Part shown: in pieces, positions 53,661 to 63,536 of the stretch
How positions within the stretch are numbered: the first letter of the stretch is position 1
Layout of the letters: each line of letters starts with the position of its first letter
DNA from: Methanoculleus methanifontis
Lineage (GTDB): Archaea; Halobacteriota; Methanomicrobia; Methanomicrobiales; Methanoculleaceae
Reading direction: 5' to 3'
DNA length: 64,000 nt
Assembly: GCF_030464365.1 (NCBI RefSeq)
Contig: NZ_VCYI01000015.1
Location: 1-64,000, forward strand
The notes under the pieces: generated by a model
What the model saw: only the letters and a program-made list of their open reading frames with translations
The model's database searches: none
Told to the model about the DNA's origin: nothing
Position numbers and translations under genes: made by a program

Positions 53661-54341
53661 ATGGAACTGATTCTTGCAGTTGATCTGGCAAGCGGCCTTG
53701 TGGTGCACGGAAAGTCCGGAAACCGCGCCGATTACCGGCCGCTGACTTGGGGACTTGCCCCTTCAGCTGAACCGGAAGCCTACCTCTCCGGTCTCGGGCC
53801 CCGGTATCTCTACATCGCCGATTTCGAGGCTCTCGAGGGCAGGAGACCGCAGGACGACCTCGTCCGGCGTTGCGCCGCTATGGTCGAGCGGTGCTACCTC
53901 GACCGGGGCATTCGGTCGCCCGCCGAATGCGCCGCGGTCGAGGGCGTGACGCCGATCGTCGGCACCGAGACGGCCGCGACGGCGATCGAGGATCTTGCAG
54001 CCTACCAAACCGGATACCTGAGCATCGACGTTAAAGGCGGTCTGGTGCTCCCCTGGGGCATCCCGCCGGCGGAGATGCTCCGCCGTGCGGCGGCATTCTC
54101 GTTTGAGGGGTGCATCCTCCTCAACATCGGCGCCGTGGGGACGGAACGGGGCCTCGACCGAAAAGAACTCGAAGAACTGCGGGCGTGCTACCCCGGCCGC
54201 CTCCTCTACGGGGGCGGGGTCGCCGGGGTCGATGACATCCATCTCCTCGCCGATGCCGGGTTTGACGGGGCGATCATAGCAACCGCCGTTCACCGTGGCA
54301 CGGTGCCGCTCGAATGGCTCCGGAGGGGACACCCGTGCTGA
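53661..54341 (+). CDS. HisA/HisF-like TIM-barrel protein
   Basis: 226 residues from the ATG at 53661 (GAGG ahead). The fold is HisA-like: LILAVDLASGLVVHGKSGNR, YLYIADFEALEG, and the C-terminal phosphate loop LYGGGVAGVDDI. It lacks typical HisA features, so it is not the histidine enzyme itself. Its place opposite mfnB fits the HisA-like proteins of methanogens with unknown, perhaps furan-related, roles. Its end overlaps the tmk GTG. Confidence 0.75.
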   Translation: MELILAVDLASGLVVHGKSGNRADYRPLTWGLAPSAEPEAYLSGLGPRYLYIADFEALEGRRPQDDLVRRCAAMVERCYLDRGIRSPAECAAVEGVTPIVGTETAATAIEDLAAYQTGYLSIDVKGGLVLPWGIPPAEMLRRAAAFSFEGCILLNIGAVGTERGLDRKELEELRACYPGRLLYGGGVAGVDDIHLLADAGFDGAIIATAVHRGTVPLEWLRRGHPC

Positions 54342-54952
54342 TCACCATCGAAGGGATCGATGGGAGCGGCAAGAGCACGCTTCTTGCCCGTCTCCGCGAA
54401 CTGCTCGCCGACCTTGACCCACTCTTCACCCGGGAACCCGGCGCCACCTGGGTCGGCGAATCGGTGCGGCGGGCGGTCGCTGAGCGGATGGATCCGATCA
54501 CCGAGGCCCTGCTCTTCTGCGCCGACCATGCCGCGCATATCGATACGGTGATCCGGCCCGCTCTCGATACGGGACAGCTCGTCATCTCCGACCGCTACGC
54601 CGACTCGCGGTTTGCCTACCAGCCGGTCGTCCTCGACGATGTCCTCTCCGACCCGCTCTCCTGGCTTCGCCGGATCCATGAGGGGTGGTCGATCCGGCCC
54701 GACCGGACATTTCTCCTGGTCCTGCCAATAGAAGACGCTGTTTCACGACTTGATCCTGAGAAAAAGAGGGAGTATTTCGAAAGCGCCGCGATCCTTGAGC
54801 GGGTGCAGGAGAACTACCTGAACCTTGCAGCTGCCGACCCGTCGCGGTTCGTCGTCGTCGATGCGCTCCTTCCAAAAGAAGATGTTGCCCGGTTCATCGC
54901 CGACGAGATCAGGACTGGTGCCCGATCGTCACGACGACGTCCCCGAGCGTGA
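54335..54952 (+). CDS. tmk: Thymidylate kinase
   Basis: 205 residues from the GTG at 54335, which has a strong GGAGGGG 7 bases before it and yields [16 protein letters not shown]; the ATG at 54314 has no such site. Walker [10 protein letters not shown], the DR(Y/H) motif [12 protein letters not shown] and the LID region are intact. It phosphorylates dTMP. It overlaps the convergent valS end by 44 bases. Confidence 0.9.
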   Translation: MLITIEGIDGSGKSTLLARLRELLADLDPLFTREPGATWVGESVRRAVAERMDPITEALLFCADHAAHIDTVIRPALDTGQLVISDRYADSRFAYQPVVLDDVLSDPLSWLRRIHEGWSIRPDRTFLLVLPIEDAVSRLDPEKKREYFESAAILERVQENYLNLAAADPSRFVVVDALLPKEDVARFIADEIRTGARSSRRRPRA

Positions 54953-57503
54953 GGACGTCAACCTCTTCTCCCGCCACCCGGTAGGCGACCTTCGGCGTGA
55001 AGGAATCGGCCGGCACCGGGATCTCCTCGCCGTCGACCGTGACGATCGCAGGCGGGTTCTTGAGCAGTTCCGGTGGGAGCGCCTCCACGGCCTGCATGAA
55101 CCCGCGCGCCTGCTTCCTGAGCGTCGGCCCGATCACCGCCATGTTGAAGTCCACACCGCTCACGACCTCTTCAAGCTGCGGCGTGCCGGTGCTCCATCGG
55201 GAATCGGCATTGAGAGCACGCCCGGTGTCGCCGGCGTCGTCGACAGGTTCCGGTGCGTAGATCATGACGTGGCCGAGTGGCGCGTTCAGCGCCATGCCCT
55301 TATCGTGCTTGTAGCGCCGGAGTTCCGCGACCGTCTTCACCAGGAGATCGCCGTGGCGCCGCGCTTCGTCGTCGGCGTATGAGAAGTCCGGCCAGGCCTC
55401 TTTGTGCACGCTTCTCCCGGTGAGGTTGTGGTAGCACTCTTCCGCGAAGTGCGGGATGATCGGGGCAAGCAGGCGGCAGAGGACATCCATCGTTGTTCGA
55501 AGCGCGCTGCATGCGCTGGCCCTGGTGCTGTCGTCGGCGTATAGCCGCCCTTTCGCGACCTCGATGTAGTCGTCGGCGAGCGTGTTCCAGGCAAACTCCC
55601 GGATCGCCCTGAGCGCCCGGTCGAACTGGTACCCCTCCATCGCGGCGGTGACCTCGGCGACGGTCTCGGAGAGCCGGACGAGCAGCCAGCGGTCGGTGAG
55701 TTCCGTCACCGGCGCCGCGGGATCGGCCCCCTTCTCCAGGTGTCCCATGACGAACCGGAAGATGTTCCAGAGTTTGGTCTGGAACCGGGACGCGGCGACG
55801 ACGTCGTTCCAGTTGAACATGATGTCCGAGCCGGTCGCGGCACCCCCGGCACCCCATTGCCGGAGCGCGTCCGCGCCGTACTGCCCGACAATCTCCTCAG
55901 GGGAGATGATGTTGTCGCGGCTCTTGCTCATCTTGAACCCGTCTTCCCCGAGCACCATGCCGTTCACCAGGATCTCGTCCCAGGGGTGGCCGCCGGCCAG
56001 CGCCTTCGCCCTGAGGATGGTATAGAACGCCCACGTCCGTATGATGTCGTGACCCTGGGGGCGGATCTGTGCCGGGAAGTACGGAGGTTTTGCATCGGTT
56101 CCGTCCCACCCGGTGACATGGAGCGCCGATATCGAGGAGTCCATCCAGGTGTCGAGCACGTCCGTCTCGCCGGTGAAGTCCGATCCGCCGCACTTCGGGC
56201 AGGGGTTCTTCGGCATATCGACCGTCGGGTCGATCGGGAGGTCTTCCTCGGCCGGGAGAACCATCTCGCCGCACGCGGTGCAGAACCAGACGGGAATAGG
56301 GGTCGCGAAGATCCGTTGCCGGGAGATGCACCAGTCCCATTCCATGGAGTTCGTCCAGTTCTCCATCCGGGCGAACATATGCTCCGGTGTCCAGGAGATC
56401 CTCCGCGCCGCATCCAGGATATCGTCCTGGTGAACCCGGACGAACCACTGCCGCTCCGAGAGGATCTCGATCGGGGTCTTGCACCGCCAGCAGGTCCCCA
56501 CCCGCTGTTCGAGTTCCTCCTGCCGCTTCAGGATCCCGGCCTTCTCCATATCCGTGAGGATCGCTTCCCTGCAGGCCTCCGAGGTCATCCCCTCATACGG
56601 GGCTGCGGTCGCGGTCATGATGCCCTGGCGGTCGATAGCCTTGCGGAGATCCAGACCGTGCTGTTTCCACCAGTAGACGTCTGTCTTGTCGCCGAACGTA
56701 CAGATCATCACCGCGCCGCTGCCGAACTCCGGGTCGACCGCGACGTCCTCGATGATCGGAACATCGTGACCGAAGATCGGGACGGTCAGTCTCTTCCCCT
56801 TCATCCCGTGGTACCGGTCATCCTCGGGATGGACGGCCACGGCAACACAGGCTGCGAGCAGTTCCGGCCGGGTGGTGGCAATCTCGACGCCGTCGAAGTC
56901 GAAGTAGTTGAGTTTGGTGGTGCGGGGCGCGTAGTTGACCTCGGCGAACGCGATGGCCGTCTCGCACCGGGTACAGAAGTTCACCGGGTGCTCGCTCTGG
57001 TAGATGTCACCGGCTTTGAGCATCTGCAAAAACGACGCCTGGGTCTTTTTGTAGTAATCCGGGAGCATGGTGATGTATTCGTGGCTCCAGTCGGTCGAGA
57101 ACCCGAGCCGCCGCATGGTTGTCCGCATCTTCTCGATGTTGCCGAGCGTGAGGTCGCGGCACATCTCCCGGAACTTCTCCCGGGGTACGTCGTTTTTGGT
57201 GATCCCGAAGGTCTCCTCGACCTTCACCTCGGTCGGGAGGCCGTGGCAGTCCCACCCCTGCGGGAACATGACGTTGTAGCCGCGCATGCGTTTGTACCGC
57301 GCGAGGAAGTCGATATAGCACCAGTTCAACGCGTTCCCGATATGGAAGTTACCGGTAGGGTAGGGCGGCGGCGTGTCAATGATGAAACGGGGGTTTTTCG
57401 AGGCGGGGTCGAAATAGTTGTCCTCATCCCGCCAGGTATTCTGCCAGCGTCTCTCCACTTCTTCGATATCGTAGTTTTTGGGTAGTTGATGTGACGGCGA
57501 CAT
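54909..57503 (-). CDS. valS: Valyl-tRNA synthetase
   Basis: 864 residues from the ATG at 57503; the frame is open to 57722 but the extra residues are not conserved. The class I signatures are [13 protein letters not shown] (HIGH) and [10 protein letters not shown] (KMSKS). The editing domain and a zinc-knuckle pair (CTACGEM and CPKCGGSD) are seen. It charges tRNA-Val. The ATG is about 190 bases from the divergent DUF92 gene. Confidence 0.95.
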   Translation of the reverse strand: MSPSHQLPKNYDIEEVERRWQNTWRDEDNYFDPASKNPRFIIDTPPPYPTGNFHIGNALNWCYIDFLARYKRMRGYNVMFPQGWDCHGLPTEVKVEETFGITKNDVPREKFREMCRDLTLGNIEKMRTTMRRLGFSTDWSHEYITMLPDYYKKTQASFLQMLKAGDIYQSEHPVNFCTRCETAIAFAEVNYAPRTTKLNYFDFDGVEIATTRPELLAACVAVAVHPEDDRYHGMKGKRLTVPIFGHDVPIIEDVAVDPEFGSGAVMICTFGDKTDVYWWKQHGLDLRKAIDRQGIMTATAAPYEGMTSEACREAILTDMEKAGILKRQEELEQRVGTCWRCKTPIEILSERQWFVRVHQDDILDAARRISWTPEHMFARMENWTNSMEWDWCISRQRIFATPIPVWFCTACGEMVLPAEEDLPIDPTVDMPKNPCPKCGGSDFTGETDVLDTWMDSSISALHVTGWDGTDAKPPYFPAQIRPQGHDIIRTWAFYTILRAKALAGGHPWDEILVNGMVLGEDGFKMSKSRDNIISPEEIVGQYGADALRQWGAGGAATGSDIMFNWNDVVAASRFQTKLWNIFRFVMGHLEKGADPAAPVTELTDRWLLVRLSETVAEVTAAMEGYQFDRALRAIREFAWNTLADDYIEVAKGRLYADDSTRASACSALRTTMDVLCRLLAPIIPHFAEECYHNLTGRSVHKEAWPDFSYADDEARRHGDLLVKTVAELRRYKHDKGMALNAPLGHVMIYAPEPVDDAGDTGRALNADSRWSTGTPQLEEVVSGVDFNMAVIGPTLRKQARGFMQAVEALPPELLKNPPAIVTVDGEEIPVPADSFTPKVAYRVAGEEVDVLTLGDVVVTIGHQS

Positions 57504-57691
57504 TTTCAGCGTATAATCTCTCTCTTTCCAGTGAAATATATTGCTGGGGTTTCCCCGCCCGGGTATCCCGCGCTGCGCACGGGTTTGCCGTCCGCGGCGG
57601 GGGCGTCGCGGCCCGTTCACCGTTAAAAACCGCAAAGGCGGCAGGTGTTCGACCCTAAAGGCTTTGTTCCTGCACTTCCAATTGTGTATGA

Positions 57692-58888
57692 ATGACAAAG
57701 CCGCTGGGGTTGGTTCTGGCATCAGTCCTCACCCTCGTCTTCATAGGCCTGGCCCCCCTGCTCCAGCCAGCGTGGCTGCTCACACTCTTCCTCGTTCCGT
57801 TCTCGCTCATCCTCTTCCTCATTAGAGAGACACGCTACGTGTCACTCTCGATCGTCGCGCTTGCCGTGCTCTACGGACTCGACTGGCTCTCGACGTTCGT
57901 CTTCACCTGCACGCTCGGTATCGTCGTGATCGGGGAGGTGGTGTTCCGGCTTACCGGTGATAGGCACGCGGCATACCTCCATCACCTGGTTGCTGCAATC
58001 GCCGTATCGATCGCGGTGATGCTCTACCTGCAGTACGCCGCGCCGCTGGTCGCCGTGATGGGCGTGGTCGTCGCGGTGCTCCTCCGGGCGGCCCTCCGGG
58101 GCCGTGATGACGCCCTGATGATCGAGGCGCTCGGTGTTGCGATGACCATGTTCCTCTTCGAGGAACTCAACTTCGAGGTCGACCTGACCCTTCTTGTCGC
58201 CGCGGCCGTGATAGCGTTCGGGTTCGGTTACACCTCCTACCGCTTCCGGGTAGCCGACATCAGCGGCCTCTTCTCGGGTGCCATGATCGGGATCATCCTG
58301 ATCGTCTTCGCAGACGTCCGGTGGTTCCTGATCATGCTTACCTTCTTTATCATCGGTGCCGGGGCTACCCGGTACCGTTACGGCGATAAAGAACAGCTCG
58401 GCGTCGCCCAGGAGCACGGGGGCGTGCGCGGCTACTTCAATGTCTTCGCAAACGGCCTGGTGGCGACCGGCGCCGCCATCCTCTACGGCCTGACCGGCCA
58501 GGCGGCGTTTGCGGCGCTCTTCATGGGCAGCGTCGCCTCGGCAGCTGCCGATACCGCCGCAAGCGAGATCGGGATCACGGGGAAGACGCCGTACCTGATC
58601 ACGACGCTCAAGCCGGTGCCGCGGGGGACGAACGGCGGGGTGACCCTGCGAGGCGAGGTCGCGGCCGTCATCGCATCCGCCGCCGTCGCCGCCGTCGCCT
58701 GGGCGATGGGCGTCGCCGACCCCTGGATGGTCGTCGTCACGGTCGCCGCCGGGTTCATCGGCACCAATGTCGACAGCCTGGTGGGCGCAACGCTCGAGAA
58801 CAGCGGCAGGATCGGGAACTCGGGCACGAACCTGGTCGCTACGTTCTCGGGCGGGGTCTCTGGGATGCTGATCTATATGCTCGGGTGA
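57692..58888 (+). CDS. DUF92 membrane protein
   Basis: 398 residues, ten or so membrane helices. The C-terminal 230 residues match DUF92 (TIGR00297 type): [35 protein letters not shown] and [14 protein letters not shown]. Plant relatives phosphorylate phytyl phosphate, so an isoprenoid kinase role is possible. The N-terminal part adds extra helices. Confidence 0.8.
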   Translation: MTKPLGLVLASVLTLVFIGLAPLLQPAWLLTLFLVPFSLILFLIRETRYVSLSIVALAVLYGLDWLSTFVFTCTLGIVVIGEVVFRLTGDRHAAYLHHLVAAIAVSIAVMLYLQYAAPLVAVMGVVVAVLLRAALRGRDDALMIEALGVAMTMFLFEELNFEVDLTLLVAAAVIAFGFGYTSYRFRVADISGLFSGAMIGIILIVFADVRWFLIMLTFFIIGAGATRYRYGDKEQLGVAQEHGGVRGYFNVFANGLVATGAAILYGLTGQAAFAALFMGSVASAAADTAASEIGITGKTPYLITTLKPVPRGTNGGVTLRGEVAAVIASAAVAAVAWAMGVADPWMVVVTVAAGFIGTNVDSLVGATLENSGRIGNSGTNLVATFSGGVSGMLIYMLG

Positions 58889-59032
58889 GGGGGCGCGGGG
58901 GGGCAGGTGCGGTTTTTAAAGGGTATAGTCCGCTGACTGTAAGTATCCGGGCGGATCGTGGAGCAAAATGCCATGTCTCGCAAAGTACTGTCCTTTGAGA
59001 CATCGTTCAACCCCTTGCACGGATTACCATCG

Positions 59033-59275
59033 GCTTCGCACCTTCGATACTCTAGCTCCGTTTCTCCGAACCATCGCTTATCGCCACGCACTGCCCCCGC
59101 CCCTCGCGGGCGGGGAACGACGGGGCCATAGGGCCGGAGCATGAGCACCGAAGGTGCGGAGGAGGAGCGCGAAGCGCGGGCGGGGTGGGGGTTACAGGTG
59201 TCCTTTTGTGCGGTAGAGACAGGGGAGGGGGGATGCTCCCCCCTCCCCGTCAGCCCCACCCCCAACGGCGATATC
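59033..59275 (-). repeat. Dispersed hairpin-rich element, copy C
   Basis: Same orientation as copy B. It holds the GCACTGCCCCCGCCCC segment with its GGGGCGGGG-type mate (partly CGCGGGCGGGG), GAGCACCGAAGGTGCGGA, GGGTGGGGGTTACAGG, TAGAGACAGGGGAGGGGGG and its C-run mate, ending CCCCAACGGCGATA. The GATGTCCC hairpin is degenerate here. The whole gap 58889-59463 has no gene. Confidence 0.8.
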
Positions 59276-59463
59276 TCCTCGAAAGCCGTGCATGGGCGTA
59301 CCATCAGAAACACCGGACGGAACCTGCAGGCAGAAGGGCAGAACGAAGAATGTGCGGGAAACAATGAGGAGCCGTTTCAGATGATGCGGCAGGAAAAATC
59401 TAGAAGATATTAGATATCAAAACCCGGCACTGGAGAAAAAAGTATAATTCCTGTCCAGCCAGT

Positions 59464-60291
59464 TCAGTACTTATACCAGCGCCCCTTCTCGTCGTACTCC
59501 CCCTGTTCTGCCTGCACAGCACCAGCGTGTTTTTTGAAGAAACTCGCCTTGTAGGCGTAGAGGAACGCCGAGAAGAGCACGAGCACGACCGCATAGACGA
59601 TTGCGGTGATCCATATCCCCTCTGTCCCGATGAGCGCGAGAATATCCTCCGGCATCACCGCCTGGAGCTCGTCGGGGCTCATGTTGACGAGCGGTTCGAG
59701 TTTGTTCACGAGCAGGGCTGTCCAGGCAAAGAGTCCCGCGAATCCGAGCACCGCGAAGGTGACGATGTTTATCAGGTAGAAGACGAGAACGCTGCCGAGG
59801 TTGTTCATGACGAACTCGATGCTCCGCCGGATCGACTCAAAGACGCCCGTCTCCTCAAAGACAGCCACGGTGTCGTAGAAGAACGTGAAGAAGGCGATCG
59901 AGAGGATGACCCCGAAGAGGAGCGCCGCCATGTTCGCGGCGGCTCCGACGCCGAGGAGCGCGAGCGGTATCGTGAGCAGGAAGAGTGTCAGGATGACCGC
60001 GAAGAAGATAACCAGCGCCGGCAGAAGTATCCGGAAGTAGTAGGTCTTGCCCGACTGCACAAACTCGCCGAAGGAGAAGTTCTCCCCCCGGATCGTGCCG
60101 TAGACGCCGCCGGCTAAAAACGGCATCACGAGAACCTGCAGGAGTGCCAGAGGCTCTGTGTAGAACGCTCCGCCGTAGATGGGGATGACGAGGTTGAGAA
60201 CCGCGAGAGCGCCCATGACGAGGCCGACCGACCAGAGGACGGGGTGCTGCCGGAGGAGTCCGGCGGCACCGGTGACCGATTCGAGTGTCAT
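59464..60291 (-). CDS. Membrane protein, DUF7847/DUF4013-like
   Basis: 275 residues from the ATG at 60291 (GTG at 60297 is also in frame). About six membrane helices with an inner pattern (FSFGEFVQSGKTYYFRILLPAL, VFESIRRSIEFVMNN) as in archaeal DUF4013/DUF7847 proteins. Function unknown. It starts 2 bases after the previous gene's stop, so the two are one operon. Confidence 0.65.
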   Translation of the reverse strand: MTLESVTGAAGLLRQHPVLWSVGLVMGALAVLNLVIPIYGGAFYTEPLALLQVLVMPFLAGGVYGTIRGENFSFGEFVQSGKTYYFRILLPALVIFFAVILTLFLLTIPLALLGVGAAANMAALLFGVILSIAFFTFFYDTVAVFEETGVFESIRRSIEFVMNNLGSVLVFYLINIVTFAVLGFAGLFAWTALLVNKLEPLVNMSPDELQAVMPEDILALIGTEGIWITAIVYAVVLVLFSAFLYAYKASFFKKHAGAVQAEQGEYDEKGRWYKY

Positions 60292-60293
60292 GC

Positions 60294-60884
60294 TCACCGG
60301 TTCCTCGGCATGGCGACGATCTCGCGCACCTGCAGGTCGAAAAACGTTGCGGTATGCGCGGGACGGATGACGCAGACGGTATCAGCGCCGGTTGCAGTGC
60401 CCCCGACCGCGATTACCTCTTCATCGACGCCGACCGCGCCCTGGTCGGCCGCGATGAGGACGCACTCCACCGCGACCTTCAGGCCGACCGCGACGATTCG
60501 CCGCAGGGCCTCGGCGATTGCTTCCGTGCGGGAACTCCCGCCGAGTTTCGGTGAGCGGGATATTGCGCGTTCGAGCCCGGAGAGCGCGTGCGTCCCGGTG
60601 ACGATCTTCGCGCCCTCAGCCCGGAGGGTCTCGGCCGCCTCCGGCGAGAACTGCCACTCGCCGGGTCGTGAGAACCCGACCACGTAGGTGACGACGATCA
60701 GCTCAAGGTCGGTTCCCGCCATTGCGTCCCGGAAGGCAAGCGCCGTCCGGCCGCTGCTGCTCGCGACAACGATCTTTTTGACGCCGAGTTCCCGCGCCCG
60801 CTCGACGGCGAACCGGGCGGCGTCGTGGGTGTTCTCTCTACCCGGCGCATCGAAGTAGTAGGTATTCCGGGTTACGAAGCTCAT
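60294..60884 (-). CDS. Pyruvate-kinase C-terminal-domain-like protein
   Basis: 196 residues. The whole protein matches the pyruvate kinase alpha/beta (C-terminal) domain: HDAARFAVERARELGVKKIV, VASSSGRTALAFRDAM, VVTYVVGFSRPGEW. There is no catalytic barrel, so it is not a kinase. Stand-alone versions occur in many archaea; role unknown. Confidence 0.8.
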   Translation of the reverse strand: MSFVTRNTYYFDAPGRENTHDAARFAVERARELGVKKIVVASSSGRTALAFRDAMAGTDLELIVVTYVVGFSRPGEWQFSPEAAETLRAEGAKIVTGTHALSGLERAISRSPKLGGSSRTEAIAEALRRIVAVGLKVAVECVLIAADQGAVGVDEEVIAVGGTATGADTVCVIRPAHTATFFDLQVREIVAMPRNR

Positions 60885-61036
60885 GTAGTCATGTTGTCGT
60901 TGCTCCTAATTGAATCTCCCGTACCGATGATTGGGGCTGCAACGGCACGGCCAGGGTCGCTACGCCGGGGAAAGAAGGTGATAAATGGTGGATGGCCCAA
61001 CACTACTCTCAACCGAACGGTGCGGTAGGAGTTTTC

Positions 61037-62206
61037 ATGATTACACTGGCCATTGCAGGAAAACCAAACTGTGGGAAATCGACGTTTTTCAGGGCGGCGA
61101 CCCTTGCACAGGCGGAGATCGCCAATTACCCGTTCACGACCATCGACGCAAACCACGGCGTCGCGTACGTCCGGACAACCTGCCCGTGCCAGGAGATGTG
61201 TGTCCCGTGCGAAAACTGCCGGGACGGGGTCAGGTTCATCCCGGTTGGGCTGATCGACGTGGCGGGCCTCGTTCCCGAGGCGCACCTCGGGCGGGGGCTC
61301 GGCAACCAGTTCCTTGACAACCTCCGGCAGGCGGACGCCATCCTCCAGATCGTCGATGCCAGCGGGGGGACGGATGCCGAAGGGAACCCGATCGATGTCG
61401 GTTCGCGCGACCCGGTGAAAGATATCGAGTTTCTCCAGTACGAGATGTCGATGTGGATGTACGGCATCCTCTCGCGGAACTGGGCGAAACTCGTGCGGCA
61501 GGCCCAGTCAAAGGACTTCTCTCTCGCGGCGGCGATTGCCGAGGTCTTCGCCGGCCTCGGGATCACCTACGAACACATCCGCGATGCCACCGAGGCGGTT
61601 GGGATCGAACTCCGGACGGCGGGGGAGGAGGACCTGATTCGGTTTTGCCACGAGCTGATGACGATCAGCAAGCCGATGCTGATCGTCGGGAACAAGGCCG
61701 ACCTGGCTCCGGAGGAGTGCCTTGAGCCGCTCAGAAAGCACGACGTCGTCTTTACGAGCGCGGCAGGCGAGCTTGCAATCCGGATGGCCGCAGAGGGGAA
61801 TTTCGTGCGCTACCTTCCCGGCGACCGGAGTTTCACCGAGAACCCTGAGGCAAATCTCAGCGCCGCGCAGCGTGCCGGGCTCGCGAAGGTCGCGGAGTTC
61901 ATGCAGAAGTTCGACGGTACCGGGGTTCAGAAGGCGCTGGACGGCGCGGTCTTCAACCTCCTCGACCGGATCGTCGTCTTTCCGGTCGAGGATGAGCACA
62001 AACTCACCGACGGCAAGGGCAGGGTTCTCCCCGACGCGTTCCTCATGAAGCGCGGGTCGACCTCCCGCGACCTCGCCTACCAGGTTCACACCGACATCGG
62101 TGAGGGATTCCTGTATGCCATCGATGCAAAGACCGGGATGCGGATCAAGGACACCCAGGAACTGAAGAACGGCGACATCATCAAGATCGTCAGCGTCCGG
62201 AAGTGA
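61037..62206 (+). CDS. YchF-like/Obg-family GTPase
   Basis: 389 residues from the ATG at 61037 (GGAG 7 bases upstream). The G domain has AGKPNCGKSTF, VGLIDVAGLVPEA and GNKADLAP. A Cys-rich insert (TCPCQEMCVPCENC) follows beta 2 and may bind metal. A TGS domain (RGSTSRDLAYQVHTDIGE) is at the C-terminus. It belongs to the Obg/YchF group that contacts ribosomes. G4 is NKAD, so GTP is likely, unlike bacterial YchF, which prefers ATP. Confidence 0.88.
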   Translation: MITLAIAGKPNCGKSTFFRAATLAQAEIANYPFTTIDANHGVAYVRTTCPCQEMCVPCENCRDGVRFIPVGLIDVAGLVPEAHLGRGLGNQFLDNLRQADAILQIVDASGGTDAEGNPIDVGSRDPVKDIEFLQYEMSMWMYGILSRNWAKLVRQAQSKDFSLAAAIAEVFAGLGITYEHIRDATEAVGIELRTAGEEDLIRFCHELMTISKPMLIVGNKADLAPEECLEPLRKHDVVFTSAAGELAIRMAAEGNFVRYLPGDRSFTENPEANLSAAQRAGLAKVAEFMQKFDGTGVQKALDGAVFNLLDRIVVFPVEDEHKLTDGKGRVLPDAFLMKRGSTSRDLAYQVHTDIGEGFLYAIDAKTGMRIKDTQELKNGDIIKIVSVRK

Positions 62207-62292
62207 ATCCCCGGACGGAGAGGCGGGCCGCCTCTCCCCCGTCCCCCGGAGAGCGAACCAGCACTCCCGGTGTGCTGGTATAAATCGATAGG

Positions 62293-62303
62293 CATTTATA
62301 TAG
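62293..62303 (+). promoter_or_regulatory. TATA box of the small gene at 62326
   Basis: CATTTATATAG, centred about 27 bases before the ATG at 62326, which predicts a leaderless mRNA. Confidence 0.55.
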
Positions 62304-62325
62304 ATTTGAGAAATATTCGATCATC

Positions 62326-62646
62326 ATGAGCGGCGAGGTCTACCAGGCGCAGGTCCTCCGGAACTTCTTCGACACCATCACCGGAACGGACAGGAACCTG
62401 ACCCGGATCTACATGTGCGTGATGAGCCTCGCCAAACTCCGGATGGAGTCCCCTGAGAGGATGACGTTCCTCGTGGACCAGCTCCGCAAGTCCAAACAGA
62501 AGCGGGAACTCTCGGTCGATATCATCGATTATATGTGCGATGTGGCGCGCGATCTCGAACTCGTCACCGTCCAGACAGCGTTTGGTGTGAAAGACATCAA
62601 TGCGGTGACCGACGAGTTCAGCGGGATTAGCCTCGATTCGCTCTGA
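62326..62646 (+). CDS. Hypothetical protein, 106 residues
   Basis: A helical acidic-basic protein (NFFDTITGTDRNLTRIYMCV, RMTFLVDQLRKSKQKRELSV). No family recognised; no membrane segment. The TATA box spacing supports a real leaderless gene. Its neighbours (YchF and a repeat region) do not hint at a role. Confidence 0.7.
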   Translation: MSGEVYQAQVLRNFFDTITGTDRNLTRIYMCVMSLAKLRMESPERMTFLVDQLRKSKQKRELSVDIIDYMCDVARDLELVTVQTAFGVKDINAVTDEFSGISLDSL

Positions 62647-62844
62647 TTTTTTTGCCCGGGGAGGTGTCCGGGCGGTTTGAACGTTTTCCAGGGAGTTGTG
62701 GCTCTCCTCGGCTGATCCCTGGTACACGTTACGGTTTGGAAACGCGACTGCCGGAAGGTGCGAAGAACAACGCCCGGAGTTTGAGAAATCCAAAGAGTTT
62801 CGAGTGGTAGCGGACGAAGCGGTCAGGCGAGGAAACTGCCCAAT

Positions 62845-63105
62845 ATAGTGGACCGTGGGGGAATCGCCATTGGGTGAGTGCGACTGGCCGTAGGGTGCGA
62901 CGTTCCAACGGAACGGAACTGGAGCATCGTCAGGTGTGGGCCAGGACCATGAGCACCGTTAGGTGCGAGGGGTTTCAGGGGAGGGGGGATGTTCCCCCCT
63001 CAAAACTCTTCGAGTTTCTCATGCTCGCTGCGCTTGCACTCCCCTTTGTCCCCACCCCCTCATGGCGATGTCCGGTGGAAATCCGTGGATGGGATTTGGG
63101 GCCGA
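62845..63105. repeat. Rearranged copy of the dispersed element, copy D
   Basis: The left part (62845-62960) runs in the copy A direction (AGTGGACCGTGGGG, ATCGCCATTGGG, GAGCACCGTTAGGTGCGA). The right part (62976-63105) runs in the copy B direction (GGGGAGGGGGGATGTTCCCC, CCACCCCCTCATGGCGATG, GTGGAAATCCGTGG). It therefore looks like a fusion of two inverted halves. The surrounding 62647-63536 holds no gene. Confidence 0.65.
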
Positions 63106-63536
63106 GCGGAAGGTGCGACGTTTCGCCGGAAAGCGATGGCCCGAAGGATCGGAGCAAGAGCACCCTCAGGTGGGAGCTGCGTAACCCTACAGGCTTCCAA
63201 TGGACGCCCGCGCCCTCCTCATATTATCGTTGTCTTCCAGCCCCATGCCGGTACATGGTAAAAAAGTATGCCCCTCTGCAGGATGAGTCCACAAGATCAA
63301 CGCAAGCCGGATCCCGGCGTGCCCGAGCAGATCCGCCCGGGATGCCGTAGGCGAAGAGGAACGCCGTGCCGGGGATCGCCATGGTTGGAATCACGCAAGA
63401 ACTCGAACGTTGTCCGGGGCGCGAGGGGAGAAGGGGTATCGGTGCCCTTCCAGGATCTCTTCGCAGCACGTTCTCCCGACGATCGGCGGCGCTATCGTTA
63501 TCAGACCCCGGAAGACGTCGCCCTCAGTCAGTTCGC
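63106..63536. other. Intergenic region, repeat remnants only
   Basis: Further worn repeat words (AGCACCCTCAGGTGGGAGC at 63159). Short open frames on both strands have no family features or ribosome binding sites. Nothing else seen. Confidence 0.4.

Noticed and set aside
54314-54334. ATG start for thymidylate kinase
   Set aside because: The GTG at 54335 has a strong ribosome binding site and gives the standard N-terminus.
57504-57722. Extended N-terminus of valyl-tRNA synthetase
   Set aside because: Not conserved in the family and without a ribosome binding site.
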